From Bugula neritina (taxonomy: Eukaryota > Bryozoa > Gymnolaemata > Cheilostomatida > Bugulidae), in the NCBI GenBank assembly GCA_964035545.1, contig OZ037767.1, positions 23,951,128 to 24,015,127 on the forward strand: DNA of 64,000 bases, given 5' to 3'. Both the position numbers and the translations under genes were made by a program. Below, piece by piece: positions 44,629 to 56,365 of this stretch. The stretch's first letter is position 1. Each line of letters starts with the position of its first letter. The notes beneath the pieces were generated by a model. That model ran no database searches. It saw only the letters and a program-made list of their open reading frames with translations, and had not been told where the DNA came from.

Positions 44629-47166
44629 ATGGCTGGAGATAGAAAGACATGTAGTGTTTACTTTTATATACCAAATATCATAGGTAAGTTTTTTATAAGA
44701 TGCCTGTGCGTAGACTACTATTCCCATCTTAGTGATTTATCTTTTCATTCTGTCATTTTGAAAAAAAGTCTTTTTTGTACAATAACTGCGGTTGAGATCT
44801 TTTTAAAGTAAAAACAGACAAATTTTTGCTTAAAGTTAAACTCTCCATCCATGTGAGAACACTTGATTGATAGAGCTTAGAGGTTTTTAGTGGGCTGTGC
44901 TTTTATCATGCTAGTAATATAGTTGGTGGGGTTTTTGTTGAGGCGCAGGCGCGATTCTGATTTGATGTTCTTCCTGACATCACTAATGGTTGGGACTTGA
45001 ACCCATGACCTAGCACACGGTTGTTATACTAAACCAATGCTTTAACCTCTAAGCCATGATCATTGTTTGAAAAAAACAGAGTTCTGATACGATGTGAAAA
45101 CCTTTTCCATTATACAAGATTCACGCTTTTCGTAGCTAAATGTTTACTTCCTACTGAAAAGATCTCCCAAATCATATTATGTATTTGTAGGTTATGTCAG
45201 AATACTTTTAGCCTTGTTGTCATTTTACTACATGCCCACAGATCATGTTAGAGCGGGCATTTTATACACCACAAGCTGTTTACTAGATGCTTTTGATGGC
45301 TATGCAGCTAGATACTTTAACCAAGGTACTTTGTCAACTTGTAATCTTTACAAAAATATAATGTTTTGCAGTCATCAAATAATCAGTGTAGTAAATATAT
45401 GTTTTATTAAGTTTATTGTAGTAGATGCGTAGGTTATTAGGATGTGCTATTGGAATGTTATTCTGAATCCCTATAGCATACTTTAATTATTGATTGGGGA
45501 TCGCTGGATACAACACAAATTTTGGGTGCAGTTTTTGTGTACACTTGTTTGAACCTCAAATCTCCAAACTCGAGACCTGTGAACCGCTGCACTCAATGAC
45601 CCTAAACTTTGTGCTGCACCCAACAATTCTCTTATTGTTTTACCACGATTTCGTATATAAGATTATAAACTTTATATAATTTTAGTGTCTCTATTTGGTG
45701 CTGTCCTTGACCTGATTACTGACCGGGTCATTGCTCCAGTTGGTCTCCTAGTAACACTCTCTATACTTTACCCCACGTACTCACTACTATTCCAACTCTT
45801 TCTTGTACTCGATATCTCTAGTCATTGGCTGCACCTACACAGGTATAATAACTCTAAACTATTCAGTAGACTTTGAATGTTCATCTATACGTGTACATTA
45901 TATCCCATTCATGGCTGATTGTTTTAATTAGTTATGTATAAGTTAAATTTAGGCTCAGCTATTGGGTATATCTGCAATAGCCCAGGCTGAGCTTATTTTA
46001 TGGTCTACAGCAAAATTTTGCCGAGTTTAGCATTATTTCTTGTATATTACCTGCTGTTGTTTGGTCATTGTTAACTATAATAATGAACACCTTTTTTATG
46101 TGCAAACAGTATAATTATAGTTCAATGTGTGATAACTGTACATTGCATACAGTTACAATTATTAGTGTGATATTATTATTATTTTCGGTTTGTAATATGT
46201 CTATTGCAGTTCGATACTAACTGGTAAACAGAGTCATAAGACCTTAGACAAAGATGCTAATGCTCTGATGAAGTTTTACTATTCTAACAGGGTACAATAT
46301 ATTATTATACTATTTCCCATTTATTGATGCTATATATGTATTATATTCTTCACTCAGCATCAACAGTTTTGATAGCATTTTAAATTAAAATGGTTTTTTT
46401 AACTTGGAATTTGTGAAAATGTGAAAGCAGCAGTTGTCTCCTATAGTTAACATAAGTAGTTGTGGCAGATAATGCTTTTTGTTATATTTATACTTTATTT
46501 GACACACATAGCTGTTTCATTTTTATTGTAGATATTTTTATTCTCTATGGCAGCAGGAAATGAGCTGTTTTTTGTTTCTCTTTACCTACTTTATTTTACC
46601 CAAGGACCGCTTAGTAAGTAGTCATTCAATCAAGAATCGCTAGATGCAGCACAAAGTTTAAGGTCACTGAGTGCAGTGTTTGCATAGACATTGTTGTTCG
46701 CACTCCAAACTTGGAACCCCCTCGCTCTCCCAACCACTGCACTCAGTGACCACCAGCTTTTCGCTGTTTCAAGCAATTTCCCATTTAATCCCACTGCCCA
46801 TGAGCTGCGTAACTAATTTTTAATCAAGTGTAAGGGAGACTATGGTCGCCCGCCCCTCATTATATGAATAATCTGTCCTAATGTTGGCTAAACTCTGAGA
46901 ATATAAAAATTTTATCCCCAGCCAACTTTTATACTAATGCTAATTGCTGTAGTCAACTTTGAAAGCTCATTTGTACTACATAATTTTGTCCATAGTGCTA
47001 GGCAATGCGTTTTCGCAATGTTTTAGTTGCTGGAGGTAGACTGTTTATAATCATGGCTGCCGCAACAGCACCTGTGGCTGCTCTAAAGCTGTGGGTCAGC
47101 GTGATTCAACTAAAGACTGCTGTTACCAAAATTGTGAAAGTTGATGGCAACCAAAAGCATTTATAA
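44629..47166 (+). CDS. CDIPT: CDIPT, phosphatidylinositol synthase
   Basis: Six exons, 44629-44683, 45191-45325, 45686-45842, 46210-46291, 46532-46613 and 47027-47166, join into 216 residues; human CDIPT has 213. The CDP-alcohol phosphotransferase signature is complete: D54-G-x2-A58-R59-x8-G68-x3-D72-x3-D76 (DGYAARYFNQ then VSLFGAVLDLITDR), split by intron 2. Hydrophobic segments before and after the motif fit the multi-pass fold (NIIGYVRILLALLSFYYM; GLLVTLSILY; ELFFVSLYLLYF; IIMAAATAPVAAL). The enzyme joins CDP-diacylglycerol and myo-inositol to make phosphatidylinositol and CMP at the endoplasmic reticulum. The acceptor of the last exon is the TTTTAG at 47021-47026, because the earlier CATAG would meet a stop codon. 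AATAAA follows 37 bases after the stop. Confidence 0.94.
44941..45057 (-). mobile_element. tRNA-derived SINE, second family
   Basis: Read on the minus strand, TGGCTTAGAGGTTAAAGCAT (an A box, 45056-45037) is followed about 35 bases later by GGTTCAAGTCC (a B box, 45003-44993). Next comes a tail containing GATGTCAGGAAGAACATC. The A-B spacing fits a pol III tRNA head with a SINE body. It lies in intron 1 of CDIPT. Confidence 0.65.
45488..45635 (+). mobile_element. Hairpin repeat family, copy B
   Basis: Contains CAAACTCGAGACCTGTGAAC, CTGCACTCAATGACC and CTAAACTTTGTGCTGCACCC, all shared with the other copies. Lies in intron 2 of CDIPT. Confidence 0.55.
46622..46795 (+). mobile_element. Hairpin repeat family, copy C
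   Basis: The internal arms GGTCACTGAGTGCAGTG and CACTGCACTCAGTGACC are perfect inverted repeats around about 70 bases. Outside them lies GATGCAGCACAAAGTTTAAG, the inverse of the right flank of copy B. Lies in intron 5 of CDIPT. Confidence 0.6.
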
Positions 47167-47202
47167 GTTGCAGCTTTAGTTATTATGTGTTTTTCTACAT
47201 AC

Positions 47203-47208
47203 AATAAA
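47203..47208 (+). terminator. Poly(A) signal of CDIPT
   Basis: AATAAA 37 bases after the CDIPT stop codon. Confidence 0.55.
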
Positions 47209-48302
47209 ACTAAGATGGAGCCACTTGCTTACCTATATACTATTTTGTTATTTATTTCTAGCCGGATGTTATATTTTGTACAGCAAATTTCATTTGTGCA
47301 ATGCAATGTTGAAACTATTCACATGGCATACTTATATATTGTACACCATGTACACACACGCAAGCACAAGCGTGGGTATGTATATATGTATGTATGTATG
47401 TATATGTGTATGTATGTATGTATATATATATGTATGTATATATGTATATATGTATGTATACACACATATATCTAGCACTTTAGCCATATTTAGGAGCAAT
47501 AAAAACTATGTTTGCAACTTTTGTTATTGCATTTTTGTAATCTCTCCTGAGCTCTTCATGTTTTAGTTTGCAGTAGAATTGAACAGTTTGATAATGTATG
47601 TTTATTTTAATGTTTAAAGGAAGGGGAGAATAAACGGAATCATGTTCTGATTGTTGATAGGATACAATCTTCTGCTGTCATGACAATAAACATTTACTAA
47701 TAAATAACCATGCTAGTAATTGTCTTCTCTTTGTACGAATGTAACTATACTTTATTATATTACCCACAACACTTTTCTCGTTTTTCTCTTCTTCTTTATA
47801 CGTAAAATACAACAGTTTTGTCAACTTCAACTCTACTAATTTTATTCCAATATTTAACACAAACAAGATGGCATCAGTCTCCAACTCAACGCTGACTGCT
47901 TTGAATTGTTGTGCAAAAAAGCTTGAATTATTGATATTATAGTAATTGATAACATATACTAGTGCTGTGTATTTTGCTATACTAATATTATTAAATATAG
48001 TACTGTAAAATAGAAAGCAATACCCTATTTTGATACAACATATTATATTAATGAAACATATATTGTTAATATGATACCTGTAGTGAACTATAAATTCTAC
48101 ATTATAGAATTTATTTATTGCATGTGAGTAACTAACTCTATTTATATATAAAAAAATGTTGAACAACTTGTCTTGCAAAATACACATAGTGTTACAGAAG
48201 TTGCATTGCATATTTATAGCATTAACTTTGACTAAAATATGTTGACCAATTACTTCAGAGTACAACTTTAAAGCTGAGAAGCAATTTGAGAAAGACGTTT
48301 TG
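47209..48302. other. Convergent 3' region with TATG microsatellite
   Basis: Holds a GTATGTATATG-type microsatellite at about 47375-47470 and AT-rich 3'-flank DNA between CDIPT and the minus-strand gene. A 195-codon minus-strand open frame at 47678-48265 is low-complexity (Asn/Ile/Tyr-rich) and lies just past the stop of that gene. I treat it as 3'UTR sequence. Confidence 0.45.
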
Positions 48303-50531
48303 TTAGTTTAGTGGAAATAAATAGCTCCTTAGATTGCCGTGTGTTAATGTCAGTTTAGGCAAAGTGTTGTCTTCTGCAACGGGAGTGGTCAGCTGATTTA
48401 GCTCCACGTGAAGTTGTCTCCTCAAAGCAGATCTGCTACTTTCACTAGTTGATGTAAACCTGCAAGCACATAACATGAAAACTTAGATGTCTGAAGGAGT
48501 GTTTACACCTTTGATAAAAAGTTCCAATTTCCATGCAGTTAATTCAACTTGTTCGAGCACCTGTTTAAACTCTGCATACTCAAAAGTTTCGATTGTGTAC
48601 TTGATAACGTAGTTCTGTTTAATTAGTGTCTTCGTTTAAAGGTGAAATGAATAATAATATGAGAAATGCAGCATTTTATTTATTGCAAAATATTCTATCA
48701 AAGGTGTTTTTAAAAATTTATTATTATAATAATTCCATGTCAAGATATCAACTGATATAATTATAATTAACCAGCTTTTATTATACGTCATAAGCTTAGG
48801 ATTTGTCTTATCACAATCTTTATTACGAACAATTCTATTAAAAGCATCTTTTCTTAAAAATTTAATGCAAAGATATCAGCTGATATAATTACTTTTTAAA
48901 GGTAAATCAGCTTTTAGCATATATCCTAATTTTAGGAATTTATCTTAACACAATCTTTTGCTAGTTAGTAAAATTTCTTGTCACTTTAAATTATTTCACT
49001 TATCCACAGTAGCACTACAACTGTTTAAACATAACTCTTAGCATAGCAATTAGCAATTCTTCTATTAATTAGATACTTTCAGCACCTCACCTTGTAGTTA
49101 TATCAGAATGTACACTGGTGGACCTCACAGCTGCCCCAGGCTCTTTAAATGATGGTTGTATGCCTTTAGTGGGATTGCTTTTGTTGGTGTCTATGAATTA
49201 AGAAATCCTACGATTACTTGTCAAATCTGTCAACATGTTATATATACGTACTTTAGAGATCGTACTAGTTATTTGTAGTTATTAGGTTACTAGTAGGTGT
49301 TAATAGTCATCTTTTAGTAGCCAAGCACTGGTTTACCTATAACTAGTAGGTGTTAATGCACACAATTTACATTGTATGTATATATATGTCTACACTAGTG
49401 ATGGGTGTGCTAAATATGTAGTCTATCTCATAGCCTTAGTATTGTAAATGTTAGACTTATAAAACAATTGTTATCTAACATGAGCACACGTAGGCTAAAT
49501 TTGTACAATCTGAGGCTTTAAATTTGTACAACTTGAAGCTTTAAAAGCTCATTAATTAGGTGTGTATGTGTGTATAGGAGAAGACAAATCTCACCAAAAG
49601 CATAATTTTGAAAATATATTTAGCCTACTATATGCTTTATTTTGCCATTTTTTGTCACATAACTAATTATATTGTATTTCAAAATTGTTGATAAATTGCA
49701 CATTGTTTTATTATAGTTAGACACAACATATATGGAGTTGCCTACTAGTGGTCTAATCAACGCTGAGCAGTAAATGATACATATGTGGGTTGTCTAACCT
49801 TGATCTGAATGCTGAGTTATAAATGATATATGCGGAGTTGTCTAACTTTGATCTGAATACTAAGTAATACATAATATATATGAAGTTGTCTAACCTTGAT
49901 CTGAATGCTGAGTTATAAATGATATATGCGGAGTTGTCTAACTTTGATCTGAATACTAAGTAATACATAATATATATAGAGTTGTCTAACCTTGATCTGA
50001 AAGCTGAGTTATATGATCACAAGCATTGTGTCTTAAGGTTTTGCTTGCCTCCAAGTATTCTCTCTGTTTCTGCTCGTGAACTGACCTGGTTGTTAGGACT
50101 GAAGGCTTTGCAGGAGGAATAGATACTACGCTATACTCCGAACCTATTAAACAATTAAAAGCACCAATAGATCTCACAAATAACACATGTACATAATCTA
50201 CTGAGGATGATACTGTCAAATGGAATGAGTGAGTTTTTTGACAACTTTGCAAAACTTTGTTTGGTATTCGTTTCTAAATTAATGACATCCTAAGGATAAG
50301 GAATATACAAGTCTACCAAACATATAATCTAGAAGTTTAATATATTTTTGGCTGTAGTTACACTTCACTTTGAAGTAAAAGAGGGTACTATGTCATTTTT
50401 GATAAATTTGTTATAATGGTTTTGGTATAAACTTACAATTGGCTTTTTCTGGAAATTAATTTTTTTCTTTCAAACTTCATCCTTATATGACAAAACTACA
50501 TACCATGTATTTACAATGTTATTATAAAGAC

Positions 50532-50608
<77 letters not shown>

Positions 50609-52479
50609 AGAGAGAGATGCTATCTAATTGAGTATGTAATCACCCTATACAATGAAGCATGCAGCAGCATGAAGTATACTTGATAGCATCATATTTACAA
50701 CACTATAAAAATTAAATTGGTGAAAGGCATCAGATATTGATTAAGTAAATAGCTTACCTCCAACCACTGGCTGGCCGACCATCCGTCCAGTTTCCAACAA
50801 ATCTTTGATAGAATAGTCACATGATGTGCACTCCAAATTCTGTAAAAGCCATATTTTCTCAAATCAAGAAAAAAATGCCTAAAAACCTAAGGCTATATAT
50901 ATACCCCTAATGCTGAAAGTTGCAATAACCCTGTTATAGCATGTATTATTATGTGTAACAATTTATAAAAAGTGATAACAATTGTTTTTAAAGTATTTCA
51001 GACATAAAAACACATGGGCATAGCAAAGAGTCATGAAGTTCGCATTCATAAGTTATACATAATACCTGGATTGATTTAAAACATGATACTCTAATAACAT
51101 TATTAGAGTGACGGTTTAATATTACATCTATTACATATACATATCTAAACTATTTATTATTGTCACCCCACAGTATAAAACAATTTTATGTGCCAACCTA
51201 TAGCTGCAGAGATCAAAGATTAATAATTCTATAAAACTAGAATCTATTGACTCTGAGAGTTAAGCACATTGATGTCTACATTTTATTTTAATAGAATATA
51301 ATATAGTGTGTTATACAGGCTATATGAGTGTTATACACACTCATGTGCAACTTTCCCAAGTCATGCACAAGTAACACTGCAAAAGATGTATCTATACTCT
51401 ATAACTCATGGTTCTCCAAGCTCTATACATCTAGTATGTAGATACTAACATGTGTTAACATCTGGGTCATAACTTGGGCAAGTTTACTTAATTTAGTAGA
51501 TGCATTATACTCCTAATACTAAACATAGTATCATCTTTAAGCTGTATGTATTCATTGAAAGGTTGTAGTTATACCTATTTTGTGTAAAATCCTCTAAATA
51601 TTCTGACAAAGTAAAAATATTATAGTACATGTGCATTCAATGTTAAACTCAAAAATTGAAATTCACTTTAATTATATGTTTTTAACAGTACTTATTGACT
51701 CACTGAGTGAAGACAGTCATATATGTATCTACATGTACTTACACAGTCGTATATATCTACATCTACTTACACAGTCATATGTATCTACATGTACTTACAC
51801 AGTCATATGTATCTACATGTACTTAAACAGTCATATGTATCTAGATGTACTTACACAGTCATATGTATCTACATCTACTTACACAGCCATATGTATCTAC
51901 ATCTACTTACACAGTCATATGTATCTACATCTACTTACACAGTCATATGTATCTACATCTACTTACACAGTCATATGTATCTACATCTACTTACACAGTC
52001 ATATTATATATCTACATGTACTTATAGTCCTATGCATCTGCATCTACTTACACAGTCATATGTATCTACATCTACTTACACAGTCATATGTATCTACATG
52101 TACTTACAGTCATATATGCCATTATACATAGCAGCTGTTCTTCATCAAATGATATTTGCTGCTGCCAATAATCAGCTCATCCAATTGTATTCTTAACAAT
52201 GGCAGCATGCGTGACAGGCATTCAGTATTGCCTCTCTCATGAAACTAATATTTTTTATTGATCCAAAATGTTTTCACAATTCACAAGAGACCATCTAATC
52301 TATAATTGATGAACAAGCACAACACCAATTATCACAAAGTTTCAAATTCTTGACTGCATAGTTAGATTTATAGGTTATATACACACTTACAACTCGGAAC
52401 ATACCTACAATACTATATATTTTAAAGGAAAGTTTTAGGATGGAAGAAATATCTTCAACTGGAACATGAAACTCGATAA
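48303..52479 (-). CDS. Unrecognised gene, 3' six exons
   Basis: Exons in coding order: 52479-52409, 51512-51450, 50839-50758, 50143-49991, 49190-49091 and 48459-48303. The last four join with unambiguous phases and end at TAA (48303-48305). The first two are weaker but also fit in phase (donor GTAGGT at 52408, donor GTTAGT at 51449). The product reads IEFHVPVEDISSILKLSF, then EYNASTKLSKLAQVMTQMLT, NLECTSCDYSIKDLLETG and EQKQREYLEASKTLRHNA, with a Ser/Thr-rich C-terminal tail. It lacks membrane segments and looks mostly disordered with short helices. I recognise no domain. The 5' end is missing: an ATG at 52929 opening MDNRILPARKTGN is a possible first exon but could not be joined. A 48-bp minisatellite overlaps the donor of the 50143-49991 exon. 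Confidence 0.6.
49741..49990. repeat. 48-bp minisatellite carrying copies of a 5' splice site
   Basis: GTTGTCTAAC recurs at 49789, 49837, 49885, 49933 and 49981, exactly 48 bp apart. Units alternate between two types, giving a 96-bp higher-order period. On the minus strand the unit contains AAG|GTTAGAC, which is the real donor at the end of the 50143-49991 exon. Confidence 0.9.
50534..50618. repeat. (GA)n microsatellite
   Basis: Long GA run with a G-rich interruption near its right end, in an intron of the unrecognised minus-strand gene. Confidence 0.95.
51714..52130. repeat. 28-bp minisatellite
   Basis: About 14 units of TCATATGTATCTACATCT plus ACTTACACAG, with CATCT/CATGT variants. It is intronic in the minus-strand gene. 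All three plus-strand frames partly stay open, which creates false proteins. Confidence 0.93.
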
Positions 52480-55404
52480 CTATAAAAGAAATTAGCACCA
52501 AAACTTCCCATTATTGCGTATAGTTCTGTAGCCTAAAATGGAGTGAAAAATTAGTTACATTTACGTTTTACAATGTACTCCTAAATTAAATAAGAACAAT
52601 AAAACATTTTCTGAACAGGAGTTGAACCTATTATGACTTAGCATACATATAACTTATGTTAAGTTTAGGGTATACACACATGTGCTGCGGCACTAAACAA
52701 AGACATTTGTGCGCCATTAGGCACGTCTGTATTATATTTCAGTAGCTCTGGGGGCATTGGTTCTAGTATCAGTAGGCATGAGTGACTGTTCGTGGTGACT
52801 TTATCCAAGAGCGATTTTTATTGGGTAGGATAACTCCGTATCTTTAGACAAGTTTTTAATAGACTCGTTATTGAGGGTAACAGAATACCTGTTTCCGGTT
52901 TTTCTTGCAGGTAATATTCTGTTGTCCATAGTTTTGGTAGTAGCTCAGTTACACACTTACAGTTACAACTTACATGTGAATGTCAGTGTGTCGATGTACT
53001 AATACTTACAGTCACTAATTGCAAGCGTTATCATTACAGAAACAGCTACTGTAAAATACTTTTTTTACCAATTCAGTAATTGACAAACTCAACATGAATA
53101 ACTATTAGTAATACTATTACTCAATATGAATATTACTATTACTATTACTATTAGACTTAGTATTACTATAACTATTAGTATTACTATTACTATTAGTATT
53201 AGTAATAGTAATACTAATAGTTATAGTAATACTAATAGTAATAGTATTACTAATAGTAATAGTATTACTATAGTATTAGTATTACTATTACTATTAGTAT
53301 TACTATTACTATTACAATTACTATTAGCATTACTAATCCTAATAGTAATAGTAATAGTTATACTAATAGTAATACTATCAGTATCAGTCTTACTGTTACT
53401 ATTACAGTAATAAGTAATACTATTAGTATTACTATTAGTATTGGTATTACTATTACTAATACTATTAGTAATAGTGTTGGTAACACAAGCACTAACATAC
53501 ATAGTCATAGTTACAGTATGACTATGAGTAACACTAACTTTAAGAGTAAAACTAAGAGTAAGGGTAAGTCTCACTCACTTGCAGTTAGTGTTACTAGTAA
53601 GTGCAACTAACTCTAAGTGACAATGAGTAACAGTATGAGTATGACTATCACTATCAGGCTATCACTCTTAGTATTACTATAAGTATGCTGTAAGTTTAAA
53701 TGTAACACTAACAGTAACTGTAAGTCAAGGTGTTAGTGTAAGTGTATCACTATCAGTAGCTGTTGGTGTAAGTGATTATGAGTATCAGTGTAAGTATCAG
53801 TATGAGTATGAGAATGACAATCACTGATTGCAATAAGTATGACCATCATTTTCATTAGTGACCGTGAGTCTGAGAGTGAGTCTTTTTATTTTGAATTTTA
53901 CTATTAGCATTACTATTGTATTTCTATTACTATTAGTGTTTGAGTTGGAAATCTTTGCATTTTCATTTTGATTTTTAGTTAGTGTAACTGAGTTAGTTTT
54001 GCACTCACGCATTCTCAGAAGCTTATTCTTACTTGAGAATGAGTATAATTCTTAGATATTCTGATTCTGGTCCTGGAATATTAAAGTCATGCTCATACTG
54101 ATACTCATACTCATAGTCGCAGTTAAAGTGATACTGATAGTCTAACTATAAGTATAGCTTAATAGGTGTACTACTAGGCACAACAATTGAAAAAGTAGGA
54201 AAAATTGTGCTTTAGATGAAAGATATAGCAAAAAGTTATGTTCTTATAAGATTTGCAACTTGCAGCAGATTTACGACCAAAATTTATGGACGACAGTAAC
54301 TTGGGCTGTTGAAATTTTGCATCCCTGCACCTAAATGAAGTGTATTTAGTTATAGCGTTCAATAAAGCTTATAGTTATATTACAAAAAATACCAAAGTGA
54401 TAAAAAAAGAAAATGCTGATCTATGAAGTTTCTATGAAATAGGCTGACGTTGCAATAATTTTATTCAGTTTAGCTGTGGACCTGGTATTCTGGTTGTTTT
54501 TTAGAATATTTCTTCTATCTTTTTATATGCACCATAGTATATGCTATTTTGATCTTAACAATTTCTAAAAAATATTTAATAGAACATGTTTATATGTATT
54601 CAAACTTGCAATCTCTTAATAATTGTGAAGCTTAGTTTTATTCTGCTGGCATTTCTCTATAGAAGCTGTCGAACAAACGTTTCAGCTAGTCTCAAAAGAG
54701 ATGGTTTTTTATTCTTAGCCCGCCTTCCTAATTTTTTTAAAAGACTTGGCTTATGGTTAGCTGTTCAAGTAGAGAGTTGTTTTGTTGGTATTAAATTTAG
54801 TTTTCTACTGCTTACTATTTAATTTTAATCACAATTGACTGTTAATGAAACTAGTATTAGTCATTCTTTTACCCACAGTTTTGAAAAACTCAATTGACGG
54901 TTAATTGACCTGTTGTAGCTTCGTAGAGCCGGTCATGTGCAATACATTCATGTTGTAGGGTATTTTATTTTTGCTATTTTGAAGTTACACCATACAAGCC
55001 AGTCTTAATGCCAGTTCTTAAAAATATTTAGGCTTCAATAATCGTATAACTTTGGGGAGGAGGGGTTGTAGAGTTCCACCTTTACTTAATGAAGAAGCTA
55101 CCATGAATTTCTCACACGAACACCTTCCATTTTGTAATAGGTTCAACACAATTAAAAATAAACCAAGCCAAATGATTTACTGATTAATCAAAATTTTCTT
55201 GTATAAATATATAAAATATATATATTTTGGCTTTTTCTCTTTGAATTACGCTTGTAAATTTCTTAGTTTTTTTTACACAAATTTCGCAGTATTTAAATTT
55301 TATGACATTCTGGCCTTAACCTTGCTGTTTAATTATTTACGCTTTACTCATTACTTATCTTAAGTTTATATTATACTCAAATTTTCTGTTTCAGGCCAGA
55401 AGGA
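52480..55404. other. Unassigned region with trinucleotide-like repeat field
   Basis: The left part may hold the missing 5' exons of the minus-strand gene (ATG at 52929). From about 53105 to 53560 the sequence is built almost only from ACT/AGT/ATT words. From 53600 to 54140 it continues as degenerate AGTAACAGTATGAGTATGAC-like words. The remainder, to 55404, is AT-rich with no gene seen. Confidence 0.5.
53105..53560. repeat. Degenerate (ACT/AGT/ATT)n repeat field
   Basis: Runs of TATTACTATTACTATTAG and the inverse AATAGTAATAGTAATA alternate, so the two strands are partly self-complementary. Long serine/threonine/asparagine or leucine reading frames here are by-products. Confidence 0.9.
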
Positions 55405-56296
55405 ATGTTTTCAAGATGCTCCTTGCGCTTGGCTGGGCGTTGCTCAAAAGTGCTGTCTACCAGATGGCTATCTGTTGAACCAGTACCTCCCCCTTCAAGT
55501 TTGAGTAATCTTGGATATCCTATTGAGCCTAAATGGGTGACTCAGGAACACACCGAGTTAGTTCAGCAGCTTAGCACCATACTCTGAACACACGTACATC
55601 AGAATGATATGTTTCTTTGTTGTGCCACCCAAGTTTTACCTTGAATATTTTATCATTGCAGGCTTACATTATATACTAGTCTGTATGTTTTCGTGTAATT
55701 GAAGTGTACATTTGCAGAGCTACTTATCGTGAGACCGGGCAGGTTCCTCTTTGGTCACAGAGGGTGGCGACGTTTTTGGGAGTCTGCGTGTGGACTTGGA
55801 TATTACTCGGCTTTTATTATGAATCTGATCACTTAGTGGTAAGTATAGTATATATATATATATATGTACAGTGGTAAGTGCAGTATGTACATGTACAGTG
55901 GTAAGTATAGTATGTATATGTACAGTGGTAAGTGCAGTATGTACATGTACAGTGGTAAGTATAGTATGTACATGTACAGTGGTGCGTATAATATCTATAT
56001 GTACAGTGATCACTTAGTGGTAAGTATAGTACTATGTACATGTACAGTGATTCTGTTAGATACTAATACACATACATGTGTATTCAGTGGATAGACTTCA
56101 TTAGATCATTTTGGCTAAACTTGTACAGCTAGCCTGCTATACTTCTGTCTGTGGAACTTAAAAGTCAATTATTGTGAATTTATCTATCTAAAAGAAAGCT
56201 TGCTTTCCTTTATAGGGGCATCATCCTTTCCCTGACCCTTCAAAGTGGACAAATAAAGAATTGGGGATTCCCGATCAGTTAGAACTCGACGAATAG
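55405..56296 (+). CDS. NDUFB2: NDUFB2, complex I accessory subunit (5' junction unresolved)
   Basis: Exon 55718-55838 encodes ATYRETGQVPLW and a membrane segment (FLGVCVWTWILLGFYY). Exon 56216-56296 encodes GHHPFPDPSKWTNKELGIPD and ends at TAG. The FPYPDPSKWT-ELGIP block is diagnostic of NDUFB2, an accessory subunit of the membrane arm of mitochondrial NADH dehydrogenase. The start is probably ATG at 55405, opening MFSRCSLRLAGRCSKVLSTR, an arginine-rich mitochondrial leader. How this exon joins the next is not resolved. The 55718 exon needs two bases left over from the previous exon, and no consensus donor in the first exon supplies them; GTGACT after TGG (55540s) is out of phase. A 27-bp repeat copies the 55838 donor. 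AATAAA lies 64 bases after the stop. Confidence 0.85.
55834..56053. repeat. 27-bp minisatellite carrying copies of the NDUFB2 exon 2 donor
   Basis: Exon 2 ends GTG|GTAAGTATAG. GTGGTAAGT recurs at 55871, 55898, 55925 and 55952, with a decayed copy at 55979, all 27 bp apart. A longer copy of the exon end, GATCACTTAGTGGTAAGT, is repeated at 56008-56025. Confidence 0.92.
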
Positions 56297-56359
56297 CCAT
56301 TGTGAATATTAATTAGTAGGTATATTTTGAGCTATAAGAAAAAATAGCTCTCGGTTTGA

Positions 56360-56365
56360 AATAAA
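56360..56365 (+). terminator. Poly(A) signal of NDUFB2
   Basis: AATAAA 64 bases after the stop codon. Confidence 0.6.

Noticed and set aside
46996-47026. Earlier acceptor CATAG for the last CDIPT exon
   Set aside because: In the required phase it meets TAG after 14 codons and loses the conserved C-terminal helix; the TTTTAG acceptor at 47026 restores it.
47678-48265. 195-codon minus-strand open frame
   Set aside because: Composition is Asn/Ile/Tyr-rich as expected of AT-rich DNA, with no motif. It lies just past the stop codon of the minus-strand gene, so it is likely 3'UTR.
51631-52196. Open frames and an evenly spaced repeat array that could suggest CRISPR
   Set aside because: Units are contiguous 28-bp tandem copies without unique spacers, in an animal intron; this is a minisatellite.
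52800-52929. ATG at 52929 (minus strand) opening a 43-codon frame as first exon of the 48303-52479 gene
   Set aside because: No donor in this frame leaves the single base required by the 52479 acceptor, so I kept it only as a candidate.
53126-53574. Ser/Thr/Asn- and Leu-rich open frames
   Set aside because: By-products of the ACT/AGT/ATT repeat field.
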